Source of the DNA: Candidatus Heimdallarchaeota archaeon
Lineage (GTDB): Archaea > Asgardarchaeota > Heimdallarchaeia > Heimdallarchaeales > Kariarchaeaceae
NCBI GenBank assembly: GCA_029882335.1
Contig: JAOUKW010000005.1
Coordinates: 1 to 29,157 of the forward strand
DNA length: 29,157 nt
Direction: 5' to 3'
Under the pieces are notes generated by a model. That model had not been told where the DNA came from. It made no database searches and worked only from the letters and a program-made list of their open reading frames with translations. Each line of letters begins with the position of its first letter. The stretch's first letter is position 1. The translations under genes and the position numbers were made by a program. Positions 1-8,416 of the stretch are shown in pieces.

Positions 1-84
1 ATTAATAGAGGGAAGACCAAATAAGATTAAATTTCATCTATAAATTTTTGAATTTAGAAAATTTGCAAAATATTTAATTTGTAT

Positions 85-1917
85 TTAATCAGAAATTTGA
101 GTAATATCTTCTCGAGCTTTTATAAAGTATTCCTCTAATTTTGGCTTTATTCCACTTAAATCTAATGAATAACCATCCCAATCTAATAATTCTTGATAAT
201 TAGTCTCAATAAAATTTAATGAATCTTGTAAAGCCTTTCTAATGATTGGCATATCTCTATCAATGAGTAATGCACCAATACAAACTGCTGATTTTTCAAT
301 CATTACCTGTGTTTGTCCTAGGTCAATCATCCTTAATGGTTGATCCTCACTGAGTACTTCTGAAAAAACTGCCATAATTGCACTCAAAGCACCTGAAAAT
401 AAATCATCATCCTCCATGACTGATTCTGCCCAACTATCCATCCCAATTTCACCACCTACAACTAATCTCCCATCTAAGGCTATTATCATAACGACTGGAG
501 AAGGGAGTGGTAACATTGAGGAAATCTGCTGTGCGGTATCCTTTAAAATGTCGGACTCCATTGCTTCACTGATGTTTGTTTCTACAAGGGATGTCAAAAT
601 TTCAAGGATTGAATGTACCATCTGTGAATATTTATTTTCTTCATCCTGGCTAAAGATATTTGTAATCATAGACTTTGATTCTTCAAATTTAGGATATAAA
701 TCCTTTTTCCGCAGATTTTTATGTGAATGTTTAATACTTGCTACAATTCTCTTTAATGACTCCCATGCTGAAAATTTTGCTTGGGAAATGTCTTCATATA
801 TTTTATGAGTTATTCCAGATCCTGCAAGAAGACTTCCCAGTTTCATCTCCTCTATAGCGGCTAAATGAGAATAATAACTTGCTAGTGCTGTTTGAGTATT
901 TCCTCTGGCTATTGATGAAGCAGTCAAAAATTCCCTTATAGCAAAGTCCAATTCATATTTTTTAACATAATTTTTTGCTAAAAATACTCTCGCCTCTGCA
1001 ACATGCATTGATGGTAGAACCTCTTCTTCAGAAATCATTACTGCCATTTCATAGAAATCCTCTGCTATCTGTGCCTCTCCTAATTTTGAGTAAGCATAAC
1101 CATTCAAACAATAGTATTCCTCTCTATCTTCTTGTGATACTACCTCTAAAGAACCATCATCAATAGCAGATATGACTTCTATAATTCGAATATAATCACC
1201 CATCTCCTTCATTCGTATTATTCGTGCATTTCTAATTCGACATGTAATTTCAAGTGATAACCGGGATGATTTATTTGCCCATTTAGCAATTTCGCCGAAT
1301 AAAAATGTCGAATAATCAAATTCGAGATTGTTTAAATATTTATTTGCGATTGAGAATGCACCATCAAGCATGATATCTACATCCATAGTATCTTCAAGTA
1401 CTGTGAACATTTTTGAAATTAATTTAAAGATTTCAACTGGTTTAACTGAAACATCTTGTGACGAAATATAATAACTAAATCTTTCTAGATTATCAACAGT
1501 TGGATTGTTTAAAAGAAATTCGGGATCAATAGAAACCTCAACAGTATCTTCAAGGGATTCTTCAAATACCTCGCTTAAAAATTTCTTCCCTGTATAAATA
1601 CCTCCTCTATCTACAACTTTTGATATCTTTGATAGTAAAATCTCATCAAACACCCCTGCCTTAAGGATAAATAAATATAATCGAATTATACCTATATGAG
1701 ATTTTTGCCCGGTATACACTTGATATCCATTATCAAGTTTGTGAACTGAATTTGCAAGATAATTTGTTGAAGTTATATGTTTAAATAACCTCATTTGAAT
1801 TGCTTTGAATTCCCCTTCATTTAATTGATACAATGGATCATAAGAATTTTCAAAAATAGGATTACCAGATTTGAGAGTTCCTATTATAACCAATGCATGT
1901 CTATTTATTGTTTCCAA
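85..1917 (-). CDS. TPR-type protein with N-terminal longin-like and C-terminal roadblock/longin-like domains
   Basis: A 610-residue soluble protein without signal peptide or membrane segments. The first 110 residues alternate beta and helical stretches beginning HALVIIGTLKSGNPIFE, compatible with a longin-like fold. The middle (about 180-420) is helical with TPR-like spacing, including LNGYAYSKLGEAQIAEDFYE. The end (about 470-610) begins PVVMIIALDGRLVVGGEIG, continues with SGALSAIMAVFSEVL and a GALLIDRD strand, and closes with an amphipathic helix; this is the strand-helix-strand-strand-helix order of roadblock/longin-like domains. Such domains in Asgard archaea are thought to pair with small GTPases, so a GTPase-regulatory or scaffold role is inferred. 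The start is a TTG; an AGGGA sequence lies six bases before it and a TATATA box about 30 bases further up. No partner gene is adjacent on this strand. Confidence 0.6.
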   Translation of the reverse strand: METINRHALVIIGTLKSGNPIFENSYDPLYQLNEGEFKAIQMRLFKHITSTNYLANSVHKLDNGYQVYTGQKSHIGIIRLYLFILKAGVFDEILLSKISKVVDRGGIYTGKKFLSEVFEESLEDTVEVSIDPEFLLNNPTVDNLERFSYYISSQDVSVKPVEIFKLISKMFTVLEDTMDVDIMLDGAFSIANKYLNNLEFDYSTFLFGEIAKWANKSSRLSLEITCRIRNARIIRMKEMGDYIRIIEVISAIDDGSLEVVSQEDREEYYCLNGYAYSKLGEAQIAEDFYEMAVMISEEEVLPSMHVAEARVFLAKNYVKKYELDFAIREFLTASSIARGNTQTALASYYSHLAAIEEMKLGSLLAGSGITHKIYEDISQAKFSAWESLKRIVASIKHSHKNLRKKDLYPKFEESKSMITNIFSQDEENKYSQMVHSILEILTSLVETNISEAMESDILKDTAQQISSMLPLPSPVVMIIALDGRLVVGGEIGMDSWAESVMEDDDLFSGALSAIMAVFSEVLSEDQPLRMIDLGQTQVMIEKSAVCIGALLIDRDMPIIRKALQDSLNFIETNYQELLDWDGYSLDLSGIKPKLEEYFIKAREDITQISD

Positions 1918-1946
1918 CCAAAGTCCCTACTCCAATTTACAGGAAT

Positions 1947-1957
1947 GCATATATAAC
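1947..1957 (-). promoter_or_regulatory. TATA-box-like promoter element for the longin/TPR gene
   Basis: Reading the minus strand, TTATATATGC lies about 30 bases before the TTG start of the 610-residue protein, the usual distance for an archaeal TATA box giving a short leader. The AT-rich background makes single TATA boxes weak evidence, and the plus-strand gene starting at 2050 must have its own promoter in the same 132-base divergent gap. Confidence 0.35.
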
Positions 1958-2049
1958 TCCACTTTTTCATTCAAATTATGTTTTCATTTTTTGTGAAAAA
2001 ATAAGTCACTACATAAATTATTATTATTTTCAAATAAATTCAATAAATT

Positions 2050-2841
2050 ATGCGTGTTCACTTATCACTCATCTTAGTTTTTCCTTTTATACTATTGTTA
2101 TTACCACATCATGTTCATGCGGTACCAACAATAGATGGAAACATTCAACAGGATGAATGGAAACAGGGTCTTTTAAAACGAATTGAATTAGATAATGGAG
2201 AGATATTAAACCTAACAATAATTTATACTAGCGAAGATATTTTATTTTTAGCAACCCTGTTGCATAATAAACCGGGAGATGAGATTATCTTAGATCCTAC
2301 TATTAATCACGATTATTTTGGAATAGAATTTGATAATAATCATGATGAAGCTATAATGGGCACATCATCATCACCAGATGATACTCTTATTGTCAATTAT
2401 GACAAAGCAGGTGCATCAGACATGTTTATGCATGGGTTTAAAGCATATAATGATGTTGAATATAATGGCAATGAGGATGTAGAAGGTTATGCAAATGCAA
2501 AAGATGGAATATTAATCTGGGAAGTTAAGAAACCTCTGAATTCAGGGGACGTTAATGGATATGATATTAATTTAAAGCAAGGAGATGTCTACAAGATTAT
2601 GGTGGCTTTTTGGGATGATAAACCACCTCATACTGCTGCAGGATATATTAATAGAAGAGAAGGTAATAGTCAATTTATCACAATGGTTGTTGGTGCACCA
2701 ATTAGTAGTTTAAGTGTTGAAATTGCGGGTTTTATCCTTCTATTGCTAACTTCATTTATGGTTATTACTTTAGATACAAAATTTCTAACTAAAATTATAA
2801 AGAATTTTGATAAATCAAAGAAACATCGGGATCAGGAGTAA
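2050..2841 (+). CDS. Secreted, membrane-anchored CBM9/DOMON-like protein
   Basis: A 263-residue protein with a clear N-terminal signal peptide: basic start, hydrophobic core LILVFPFILLLLP, and a probable cleavage after HVHA. The mature part opens with VPTIDGNIQQDEW, the I-D-G...D-E-W signature of CBM9-like and ethylbenzene-dehydrogenase-subunit-like (DOMON-related) beta sandwiches, which bind sugars or haem. Further sandwich strands follow to about residue 210. A second hydrophobic segment at about 221-242 (VEIAGFILLLLTSFMVITL) then leaves a basic cytoplasmic tail. The domain should therefore sit outside the cell on a C-terminal anchor. Ligand unknown. The last 47 bases overlap the 3' end of the convergent methyltransferase gene. 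No surface or electron-transfer partner gene lies nearby. Confidence 0.6.
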   Translation: MRVHLSLILVFPFILLLLPHHVHAVPTIDGNIQQDEWKQGLLKRIELDNGEILNLTIIYTSEDILFLATLLHNKPGDEIILDPTINHDYFGIEFDNNHDEAIMGTSSSPDDTLIVNYDKAGASDMFMHGFKAYNDVEYNGNEDVEGYANAKDGILIWEVKKPLNSGDVNGYDINLKQGDVYKIMVAFWDDKPPHTAAGYINRREGNSQFITMVVGAPISSLSVEIAGFILLLLTSFMVITLDTKFLTKIIKNFDKSKKHRDQE

Positions 2842-4024
2842 TTATTTGATCATAACTGCAAATTATAACTTTATCTTGAATATTCAATGAATTTATAATT
2901 GAATTTAGTTGAGAAGATTGTATTCCTTCAACAATTATATAATAATATGAAATATCTTTATCGTCGGGTAATATTTCAGAAATCTGTCTTTCTTTTAATT
3001 TTCTTTCAATTCTAAATATTATTTCTATGTCAGATGTACTTTTTGAAATATTAATTAAATCGATCGCTATATTGTGTTTAGGAAATGACATCACATAAAT
3101 TCCTTTTCGTTTTTGTTTATCAATATATATTTCAGACTTCCAATAATCACAGTTATCATTGAGATATTTACCAATGGTTTCAAAATCATTATATGAATTT
3201 TTTGCTGATTTTACTTTTTTCTGAATAATTGGGAGAAATTCGGAATTGAATTCCATACCAAATCCAATTCTATCAAGTTCCTCTGCAACTTTTAATGTTG
3301 TACCAGAACCCAAAAATGGATCTAATATCTTATCTCCTTTCAATGAAAACATTCGCATTAATCGATAGGGTAGCTCTTCAGGAAACATAGCTATATGGTC
3401 CTCTTGTCTTGTACCTGAAAATGTCCAATGTCCTCTAAAATATCTTCTCCATTCATCACTACTCATTTTGCAGAGAGATAATCGATTTGGTGCTATTTTC
3501 TTCTTTTTTCCAGGTTTTTTGAATATCAAAATGTATTCATAATCAAGCGATAACATGCCATTTCGAGGATAAGGATAACTCCCCATTAGGTTCGCTCCAC
3601 CCGATGTTTTAGTATTAGTAACTTTTTTCCATATTATTGCACCCATATAATCAAATCCAATTTGTTCACAACTTTCAATGATTGAGGCATGGATTGGAAT
3701 AATTTTATATTTCCCAAAGGTTGAAGCTCTAGTAAATTGATCTCCGACATTGATTATTAATCGACATGACGGCTCTAAAACTCGATAGGATTCTAACCAA
3801 ACTTTATTTAAATCTGATATATATTCATGGTAACTTTGCTTCCAACCTATTTGATTTGATTTGTTGTAATCCTTTATGGTCCAATATGGCGGACTAGTGA
3901 TGATAAGTTGTATTGAATCACTTGGAATACAATCTAAATCCTCTCTTGAATCACCAATATAGACTGTTTGATTTCTAATCTGATTTGGAATTGGTTTTAA
4001 TTTATGTATACTCATTTTCATCAA
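2795..4024 (-). CDS. DNA methyltransferase (N4-cytosine/N6-adenine type), no restriction partner
   Basis: A 409-residue protein with the two hallmark motifs of beta-class amino-methyltransferases in the order catalytic then S-adenosylmethionine binding: TSPPYW at residues 43-48 and DPFLGSGTT at 235-243, followed by the acidic E at the end of the next strand (GFGMEF). The S-P-P-Y-W form is most common in enzymes making N4-methylcytosine, but N6-adenine cannot be excluded. Residues about 280-409 form an extra alpha/beta region not needed for catalysis that I do not recognise. No restriction endonuclease or specificity gene is adjacent, so it reads as an orphan methyltransferase. Several ATG codons lie at the start (residues 1, 2 and 4), so the exact start is uncertain. 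Its 3' end overlaps the convergent gene by 47 bases. Confidence 0.85.
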   Translation of the reverse strand: MMKMSIHKLKPIPNQIRNQTVYIGDSREDLDCIPSDSIQLIITSPPYWTIKDYNKSNQIGWKQSYHEYISDLNKVWLESYRVLEPSCRLIINVGDQFTRASTFGKYKIIPIHASIIESCEQIGFDYMGAIIWKKVTNTKTSGGANLMGSYPYPRNGMLSLDYEYILIFKKPGKKKKIAPNRLSLCKMSSDEWRRYFRGHWTFSGTRQEDHIAMFPEELPYRLMRMFSLKGDKILDPFLGSGTTLKVAEELDRIGFGMEFNSEFLPIIQKKVKSAKNSYNDFETIGKYLNDNCDYWKSEIYIDKQKRKGIYVMSFPKHNIAIDLINISKSTSDIEIIFRIERKLKERQISEILPDDKDISYYYIIVEGIQSSQLNSIINSLNIQDKVIICSYDQIITPDPDVSLIYQNSL

Positions 4025-4303
4025 TACTCGGTTGGGTTTCTTTTGATTACTCTATTTATGCATAGTTGCTATTGAATTTAATCTCCAGTACTTCCAACAT
4101 GATATTCCCGTATTACTTAACAATCATTTACAAATTTCAAACAATTTTATTAAAATTTGTAGGAAGTATGTTATATTAAAAATTACACACAATAGATGAA
4201 TTACCTATGAAAAACTTAAATTGAAAAATTGAGATAAGTAATTAGTAGAATTTGTTTCCTTTATGAGAAGGATTAGTAATATTCATAATTGGGAGAAGAA
4301 CTA
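4025..4303. other. Intergenic region with nested inverted repeats
   Basis: A 279-base AT-rich gap between two divergently oriented genes. It holds an outer inverted repeat TACTTCC (4089-4095) with GGAAGTA (4162-4168) and an inner one ACAAATTT (4130-4137) with AAATTTGT (4153-4160). GGGAG at 4291-4295 is a plausible ribosome binding site for the plus gene. I see no open reading frame of note in it. Confidence 0.4.
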
Positions 4304-6154
4304 ATGCCAGGATTAACTTTGTTAAATATAGATAGAGAAAGAACATCAACAGCTAATCCTTTGGATGAGATAACAGAAATAATCCAAGAGATAAACGATT
4401 TTATAAATAATTACGGTTCAGATATTCAAAATGCTAGATTAATGCCATTAAGGAGTAAATTAAGAAGATTACAGGATGCAGTTTCTCAGTTTGGTACTGA
4501 TGGGTCTGTTTCAGTTGTAGAAAAACAATCAGCAATTATGGATATACATCCTGAATTATTAATGCTCTCCAATTCTTTAGCATTATTTGGGAGTGAGTTT
4601 GCAACATTATCTGAAATATGTATGAACTTTCTATTAAACCATCTTTGTTCAACAGCGGCTGCAGATCCTAAAAGTACGGTAATTGGTGTCAGTAATGTTA
4701 TGGCACAAGTTCTCTCAACAGATATTCAAATTACTACCAATCCATCTCTGCAAAAAGACCCTTCAGATCAAAAATATTTTGAAGAATTTGCGTTAATTTT
4801 TAATTCCATGTTAACAACTGCAGGACTTTTCTCTGCACCAGTTCTCGGATTACCAGATATACCAATCTCTGCGTTAGGTGGTTGGTCTGATCAAGCATTA
4901 AGACAATTCTCTGAGATTAATCAATTTGTCGAGGGGTTATATGACCCATTAGTTTTTTATCAGATTGATAAAAGTTACAAAGCAACTCCATTTGATACCA
5001 CTGCAGATATTTTATCATTCTATGTCTACGAAAATGAATTTTTAGCTGCTTTAATTGCTAGAGCAGATCTACTTTCAGGCTTGGAGTTACCCTCGGGATT
5101 CAGAGCAGATGATAATCCATCACTGATGAGATCAAGCGATGAAATAACTAATTTATTAGCCACTGCAATTGAAAGAAATTGTGGACAAATTCTTGCCACT
5201 CTTGATAAAATTAATGTTTTATACAATGAAGGTAAGATTGATAGAAACGAAAAACCGTCAGAACATCCTACTCTTGTAAATTATCGAACAGAGGCAAATT
5301 TATGGATGAAAATTGCGCAATTAGCAAAATTAATGATTAAAATCTTTCAGATATCAAAATTAAATTCTTCAAATAAAATTAAATCAGTTTTACGATTACA
5401 TTTAGATTCAGGGGCGAAATATCCACCAATGGATGATACAGCACAGGATACAGTTCAACAGGAATTACGACAATTACTAATTGATTTTGAAGAAATATTA
5501 TTTGGAATGTTTCCTCAAGCTCTTTCTGATACTGAAAATTTTATCCAGTCGAGTAGTTTTATTAAATTTAGATCTTTTCTAAATTATATTATACATATAG
5601 TTGCAGCACATGATATACTTTTACCAAGTTCATTGGCATGGACTCCTTGGTTACTAAATAACTTAAGACCATTCATTTATGGAAACGCAGTACAATATAA
5701 TCCATATGGTTCGCTAGAAGTAGGTATTCTAACCATTACTCTCGGTAAAATGACTGATACTAGCATTTTAATTGAAGAGGGCATGTATTATCTAGAGGAG
5801 GTGAAACCATTTCTTGAGTTTGAACTTCACCATTACCTTGCCATCGAGATAATTGTTAATATCGTTAAATATCCAGGAGTAAGTTCCATAATATTAGTAG
5901 AATCACTTGTTGATTTAGTTTCTAATTTCATTGTGAATTACGAATTAAACCAAAATTCAGTTTTATTTCAAAGAGCAAATTTATACTTGATGATGCTAAC
6001 CATGTACAAAGAAACAGGAGAATTCCTGAGAAAAGAGGATGAAAGATTTGTAGCTTTTGATCCATTTTCATGGATACAATTGCCACGAAATCATGAACAA
6101 CTATTACCATATATTCCATTGAATACATCTATTGATAATTTAAGTGCAGGATAG
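4304..6154 (+). CDS. Large helical protein of unknown function
   Basis: A 616-residue protein that I do not recognise. It is soluble, without signal peptide; a few hydrophobic helices in the second half (for example FRSFLNYIIHIVAAHDILL) look like buried helices rather than membrane spans. Predicted by eye to be mostly helical, with many short leucine-rich segments, which fits a helical-repeat scaffold. The start chosen is ATG 4304, because GGGAG at 4291-4295 sits eight bases before it; the in-frame TTG at 4289 would put this site inside the gene. It stands alone between a methyltransferase on the other strand and a cupin 87 bases downstream. No catalytic motif is visible. Confidence 0.6.
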   Translation: MPGLTLLNIDRERTSTANPLDEITEIIQEINDFINNYGSDIQNARLMPLRSKLRRLQDAVSQFGTDGSVSVVEKQSAIMDIHPELLMLSNSLALFGSEFATLSEICMNFLLNHLCSTAAADPKSTVIGVSNVMAQVLSTDIQITTNPSLQKDPSDQKYFEEFALIFNSMLTTAGLFSAPVLGLPDIPISALGGWSDQALRQFSEINQFVEGLYDPLVFYQIDKSYKATPFDTTADILSFYVYENEFLAALIARADLLSGLELPSGFRADDNPSLMRSSDEITNLLATAIERNCGQILATLDKINVLYNEGKIDRNEKPSEHPTLVNYRTEANLWMKIAQLAKLMIKIFQISKLNSSNKIKSVLRLHLDSGAKYPPMDDTAQDTVQQELRQLLIDFEEILFGMFPQALSDTENFIQSSSFIKFRSFLNYIIHIVAAHDILLPSSLAWTPWLLNNLRPFIYGNAVQYNPYGSLEVGILTITLGKMTDTSILIEEGMYYLEEVKPFLEFELHHYLAIEIIVNIVKYPGVSSIILVESLVDLVSNFIVNYELNQNSVLFQRANLYLMMLTMYKETGEFLRKEDERFVAFDPFSWIQLPRNHEQLLPYIPLNTSIDNLSAG

Positions 6155-6241
6155 TTAAGAATTTAATACACAACAATTAATTAACTTATCAAAATTTAAA
6201 TACATTAATAACCATAATGAATATAATCATTTGGGATAGTA

Positions 6242-6601
6242 ATGGAAAACCAAGTAATAGATACCAATAAACAACCATGGATAGACTTACCAAATGGGAT
6301 GTCTAAAATTTTAGTAGATAAAAAAATTGGTAAGAATAGTACATTGAGATTATTCAAACTCAAACCATCTGATATATTTGAGACACATGAACATAACTTT
6401 ATTCAATTCATGTATTTCATTAAAGGAATTGGTAAGATTTCAATTGATGAACAAATATATGATATAAAATCAGGACTATCCGTTTTCATTCTCCCTTTTC
6501 AATGTCATTCTTTAGAAAATACTGGAAACACAGACTTAGAATTATTAATATACGAAGCATATGAATCGATTTCTGATAATACTCCATTTATTGATTTTTA
6601 A
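6242..6601 (+). CDS. Small single-domain cupin
   Basis: A 119-residue protein with the double-stranded beta-helix pattern of one cupin domain. Motif 1 is THEHNFIQFMYFIKGIGK with H49, H51 and Q55 as likely metal ligands, followed by G and the turn before the second half. Motif 2 is FILPFQCHSLENTG with P85 and H89. Cupins of this size bind a metal and serve as small enzymes or ligand sensors; the substrate cannot be read from the sequence. The final four bases overlap the 3' end of the convergent pyrE gene. An ATG start with a GGGAT sequence shortly before it fits. Confidence 0.75.
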   Translation: MENQVIDTNKQPWIDLPNGMSKILVDKKIGKNSTLRLFKLKPSDIFETHEHNFIQFMYFIKGIGKISIDEQIYDIKSGLSVFILPFQCHSLENTGNTDLELLIYEAYESISDNTPFIDF

Positions 6602-7209
6602 TGTTGCATCCAATTATGAATTGAGGATTTTATTTCTTCTAATTCAATATTCGAAAGTTGAATATTTTGTATTTCCTGATATATTTGACTTAATTTTATA
6701 TATGAATGAACATTAATCGGTTTTTCCTCAAATATAATCGGTTCTTGAACTTTTCTCCTATCTATGAGTACAATTATATCATCAACAAATAGTTCAAGAT
6801 CAAGTAATGCCTTAATTGCAGGTAACTTAGAAGCACCAGTTGATATTAGATCATCTAAAATAACAATTTTTTTGTTTTCTGATGGAATGACTCCCTCTAT
6901 TATCTTTTTTGTACCATGATCCTTGACATTTGATCTAATTTGAAGTAATGGAATTGAATTATTAATGCAAACTGCTGTAGCATAAGGAATACCAGCACTA
7001 ATCAATCCAGCGATAGCTCCAATGGGATACTTAAGGTTATTAATTAAATCGTCATAAATTTGAATTACTTGTTTAAACAAATTAGGATTTGATGGAATTA
7101 ATCTCAGATCGATATAGAACGGAGAAGTATCACCCGACTTTAAAGTAAATTTTCCAATTTTTAAAGATTGGATCTGATATAATTCTGAAATTAACCTATT
7201 GATATCCAA
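6598..7209 (-). CDS. pyrE: Orotate phosphoribosyltransferase
   Basis: A 203-residue enzyme that joins orotate with PRPP to make orotidine 5'-phosphate in pyrimidine synthesis. The PRPP-binding motif is IVILDDLISTGAS, and the flexible catalytic loop reads RSNVKDHGTKKIIEG, a close match to the K-D-H-G loop specific for this enzyme rather than other phosphoribosyltransferases. The N-terminal part contains SPFYIDLR, also typical. The start is a TTG: GAGGTGA at 7214-7220 is an excellent Shine-Dalgarno sequence five bases before it, and this same sequence contains the stop codon of the upstream cystathionine gene, so the two are probably translationally coupled in one operon. Confidence 0.9.
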   Translation of the reverse strand: MDINRLISELYQIQSLKIGKFTLKSGDTSPFYIDLRLIPSNPNLFKQVIQIYDDLINNLKYPIGAIAGLISAGIPYATAVCINNSIPLLQIRSNVKDHGTKKIIEGVIPSENKKIVILDDLISTGASKLPAIKALLDLELFVDDIIVLIDRRKVQEPIIFEEKPINVHSYIKLSQIYQEIQNIQLSNIELEEIKSSIHNWMQH

Positions 7210-7213
7210 TATA

Positions 7214-7220
7214 TCACCTC
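7214..7220 (-). promoter_or_regulatory. Shine-Dalgarno site for pyrE overlapping the upstream stop codon
   Basis: On the minus strand GAGGTGA contains the TGA stop of the cystathionine gene and lies five bases before the TTG start of pyrE. It decides the start of pyrE and shows that this organism uses GAGGTG-type ribosome binding sites. Confidence 0.75.
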
Positions 7221-8353
7221 ATAGCGTGGGAAATATCATCTAACAAATCATCAATATTCTCAATTCCAACTGATAATCTCACTAATCCATCATTAATTCC
7301 AATCTTTTTTCTGATTTCAGGTTCAATTGATCCATGAGTCATTTCTGGAGGGTATTCTGCTAAAGATTCTACCCCACCCAACGATTCTGCTAAACTAAAT
7401 ATTTTTACATTTTTCAAAAATTCAAATGCATGATGTTTCGATTCAAGATCAAATGATACCATTCCACCACCCATTTTCATCTGACCTTTTGCAATATCTA
7501 CATTTGGATGAGTATCTAGAAATGGATAGTAAACTCGTTTAACCGGATCCTGTTCTGATAAGTATTGAGCAATTCTACTCGCATTTTCACTATGTTGTCT
7601 CATTCGAAGTGCTAATGTTTTCACACCTCTAGATAATAACCAACAATCAAATGGAGAAGGAATCGCACCTGTGGCATTTTGAAGAAATCTTAATTTCTCT
7701 GCATATTCATCATTATTCGTCAGTACAATCCCACCAACTAAATCAGAATGACCACCTAGATATTTAGTTGAGGAATGTACAACTAAATCAGCACCTAATT
7801 CTAGTGGGTTTTGAAGAAATGGTGATGCAAACGTATTATCTACTATTGTCATAATATTATTATCTGATGCAATTTCTGATAAGCTTCTTAAATCAGATAT
7901 TTTTAATAAAGGATTTGTTGGACTTTCGAGCCAAAGAAGTTTTGTTTTTTCAGTTATCTTTATTCTTAAATTTTCAGCATTAGTAAGATCAACAAAGTCA
8001 TAATTCAATCCAAAGCGAGTCATTACTTTATCAAAAAAACGATAGGTTCCACCATAAACATCATCACCACAGATTATATGGTCATTAGATTTTAACATTA
8101 ATTGAACAGTAGAAGTGGCTGCAGATCCAGATGAAAATGCAATTCCATGTTTAGCACCTTCAAGAGATGCGATCTGCTCTTCAAGTCTGGAACGAGTTGG
8201 ATTATTTGTTCTACTATATTCGAAACCTCGATGATTACCCACACCATCCTGAATAAATGTAGAGGACAAATGGATTGGTGGAATAATAGCCCCAGTTTCT
8301 TTGTCAGGTTCTTGTCCCTTATGAATTGCTTTAGTTTCAAATTTATAATTCAT
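7214..8353 (-). CDS. Cystathionine gamma-synthase/gamma-lyase family PLP enzyme
   Basis: A 379-residue member of the Cys/Met metabolism PLP-dependent family. It opens with the usual TKAIHKGQEPD, has SRTNNPTRSRLEEQIASLEG, the cofactor-stacking region SSGSAAT and the Schiff-base lysine K197 in SSTKYLGGHSDLVGG. Length is standard. The family contains cystathionine gamma-synthase, gamma-lyase and related lyases that motifs alone do not separate. With cystathionine beta-synthase 63 bases upstream, reverse transsulfuration (homocysteine to cysteine) is the more likely role, making this the gamma-lyase step. A TTTAAATTTATG TATA-like element lies about 30 bases before the ATG, so it may also have its own transcript start. 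Confidence 0.88.
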   Translation of the reverse strand: MNYKFETKAIHKGQEPDKETGAIIPPIHLSSTFIQDGVGNHRGFEYSRTNNPTRSRLEEQIASLEGAKHGIAFSSGSAATSTVQLMLKSNDHIICGDDVYGGTYRFFDKVMTRFGLNYDFVDLTNAENLRIKITEKTKLLWLESPTNPLLKISDLRSLSEIASDNNIMTIVDNTFASPFLQNPLELGADLVVHSSTKYLGGHSDLVGGIVLTNNDEYAEKLRFLQNATGAIPSPFDCWLLSRGVKTLALRMRQHSENASRIAQYLSEQDPVKRVYYPFLDTHPNVDIAKGQMKMGGGMVSFDLESKHHAFEFLKNVKIFSLAESLGGVESLAEYPPEMTHGSIEPEIRKKIGINDGLVRLSVGIENIDDLLDDISHAMR

Positions 8354-8416
8354 GTATATCCAAATACTTTCTATTTTTCATAAATTTAAAGAGGTTGATA
8401 GTTGTTCAACTTAAGG

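Noticed and set aside
1..84. Possible gene fragment at the window's left edge
   Set aside because: Only AT-rich sequence with no convincing frame; it seems to be intergenic.
416..808. 130-residue plus-strand frame inside the longin/TPR gene
   Set aside because: Antisense to a well-supported gene, low complexity, no motif or ribosome site.
1893..2156. 87-residue plus-strand frame across the divergent promoter region
   Set aside because: Rich in cysteine, tyrosine and phenylalanine in an AT-rich gap; overlaps the signal peptide of the 2050 gene in another frame and the start of the minus gene.
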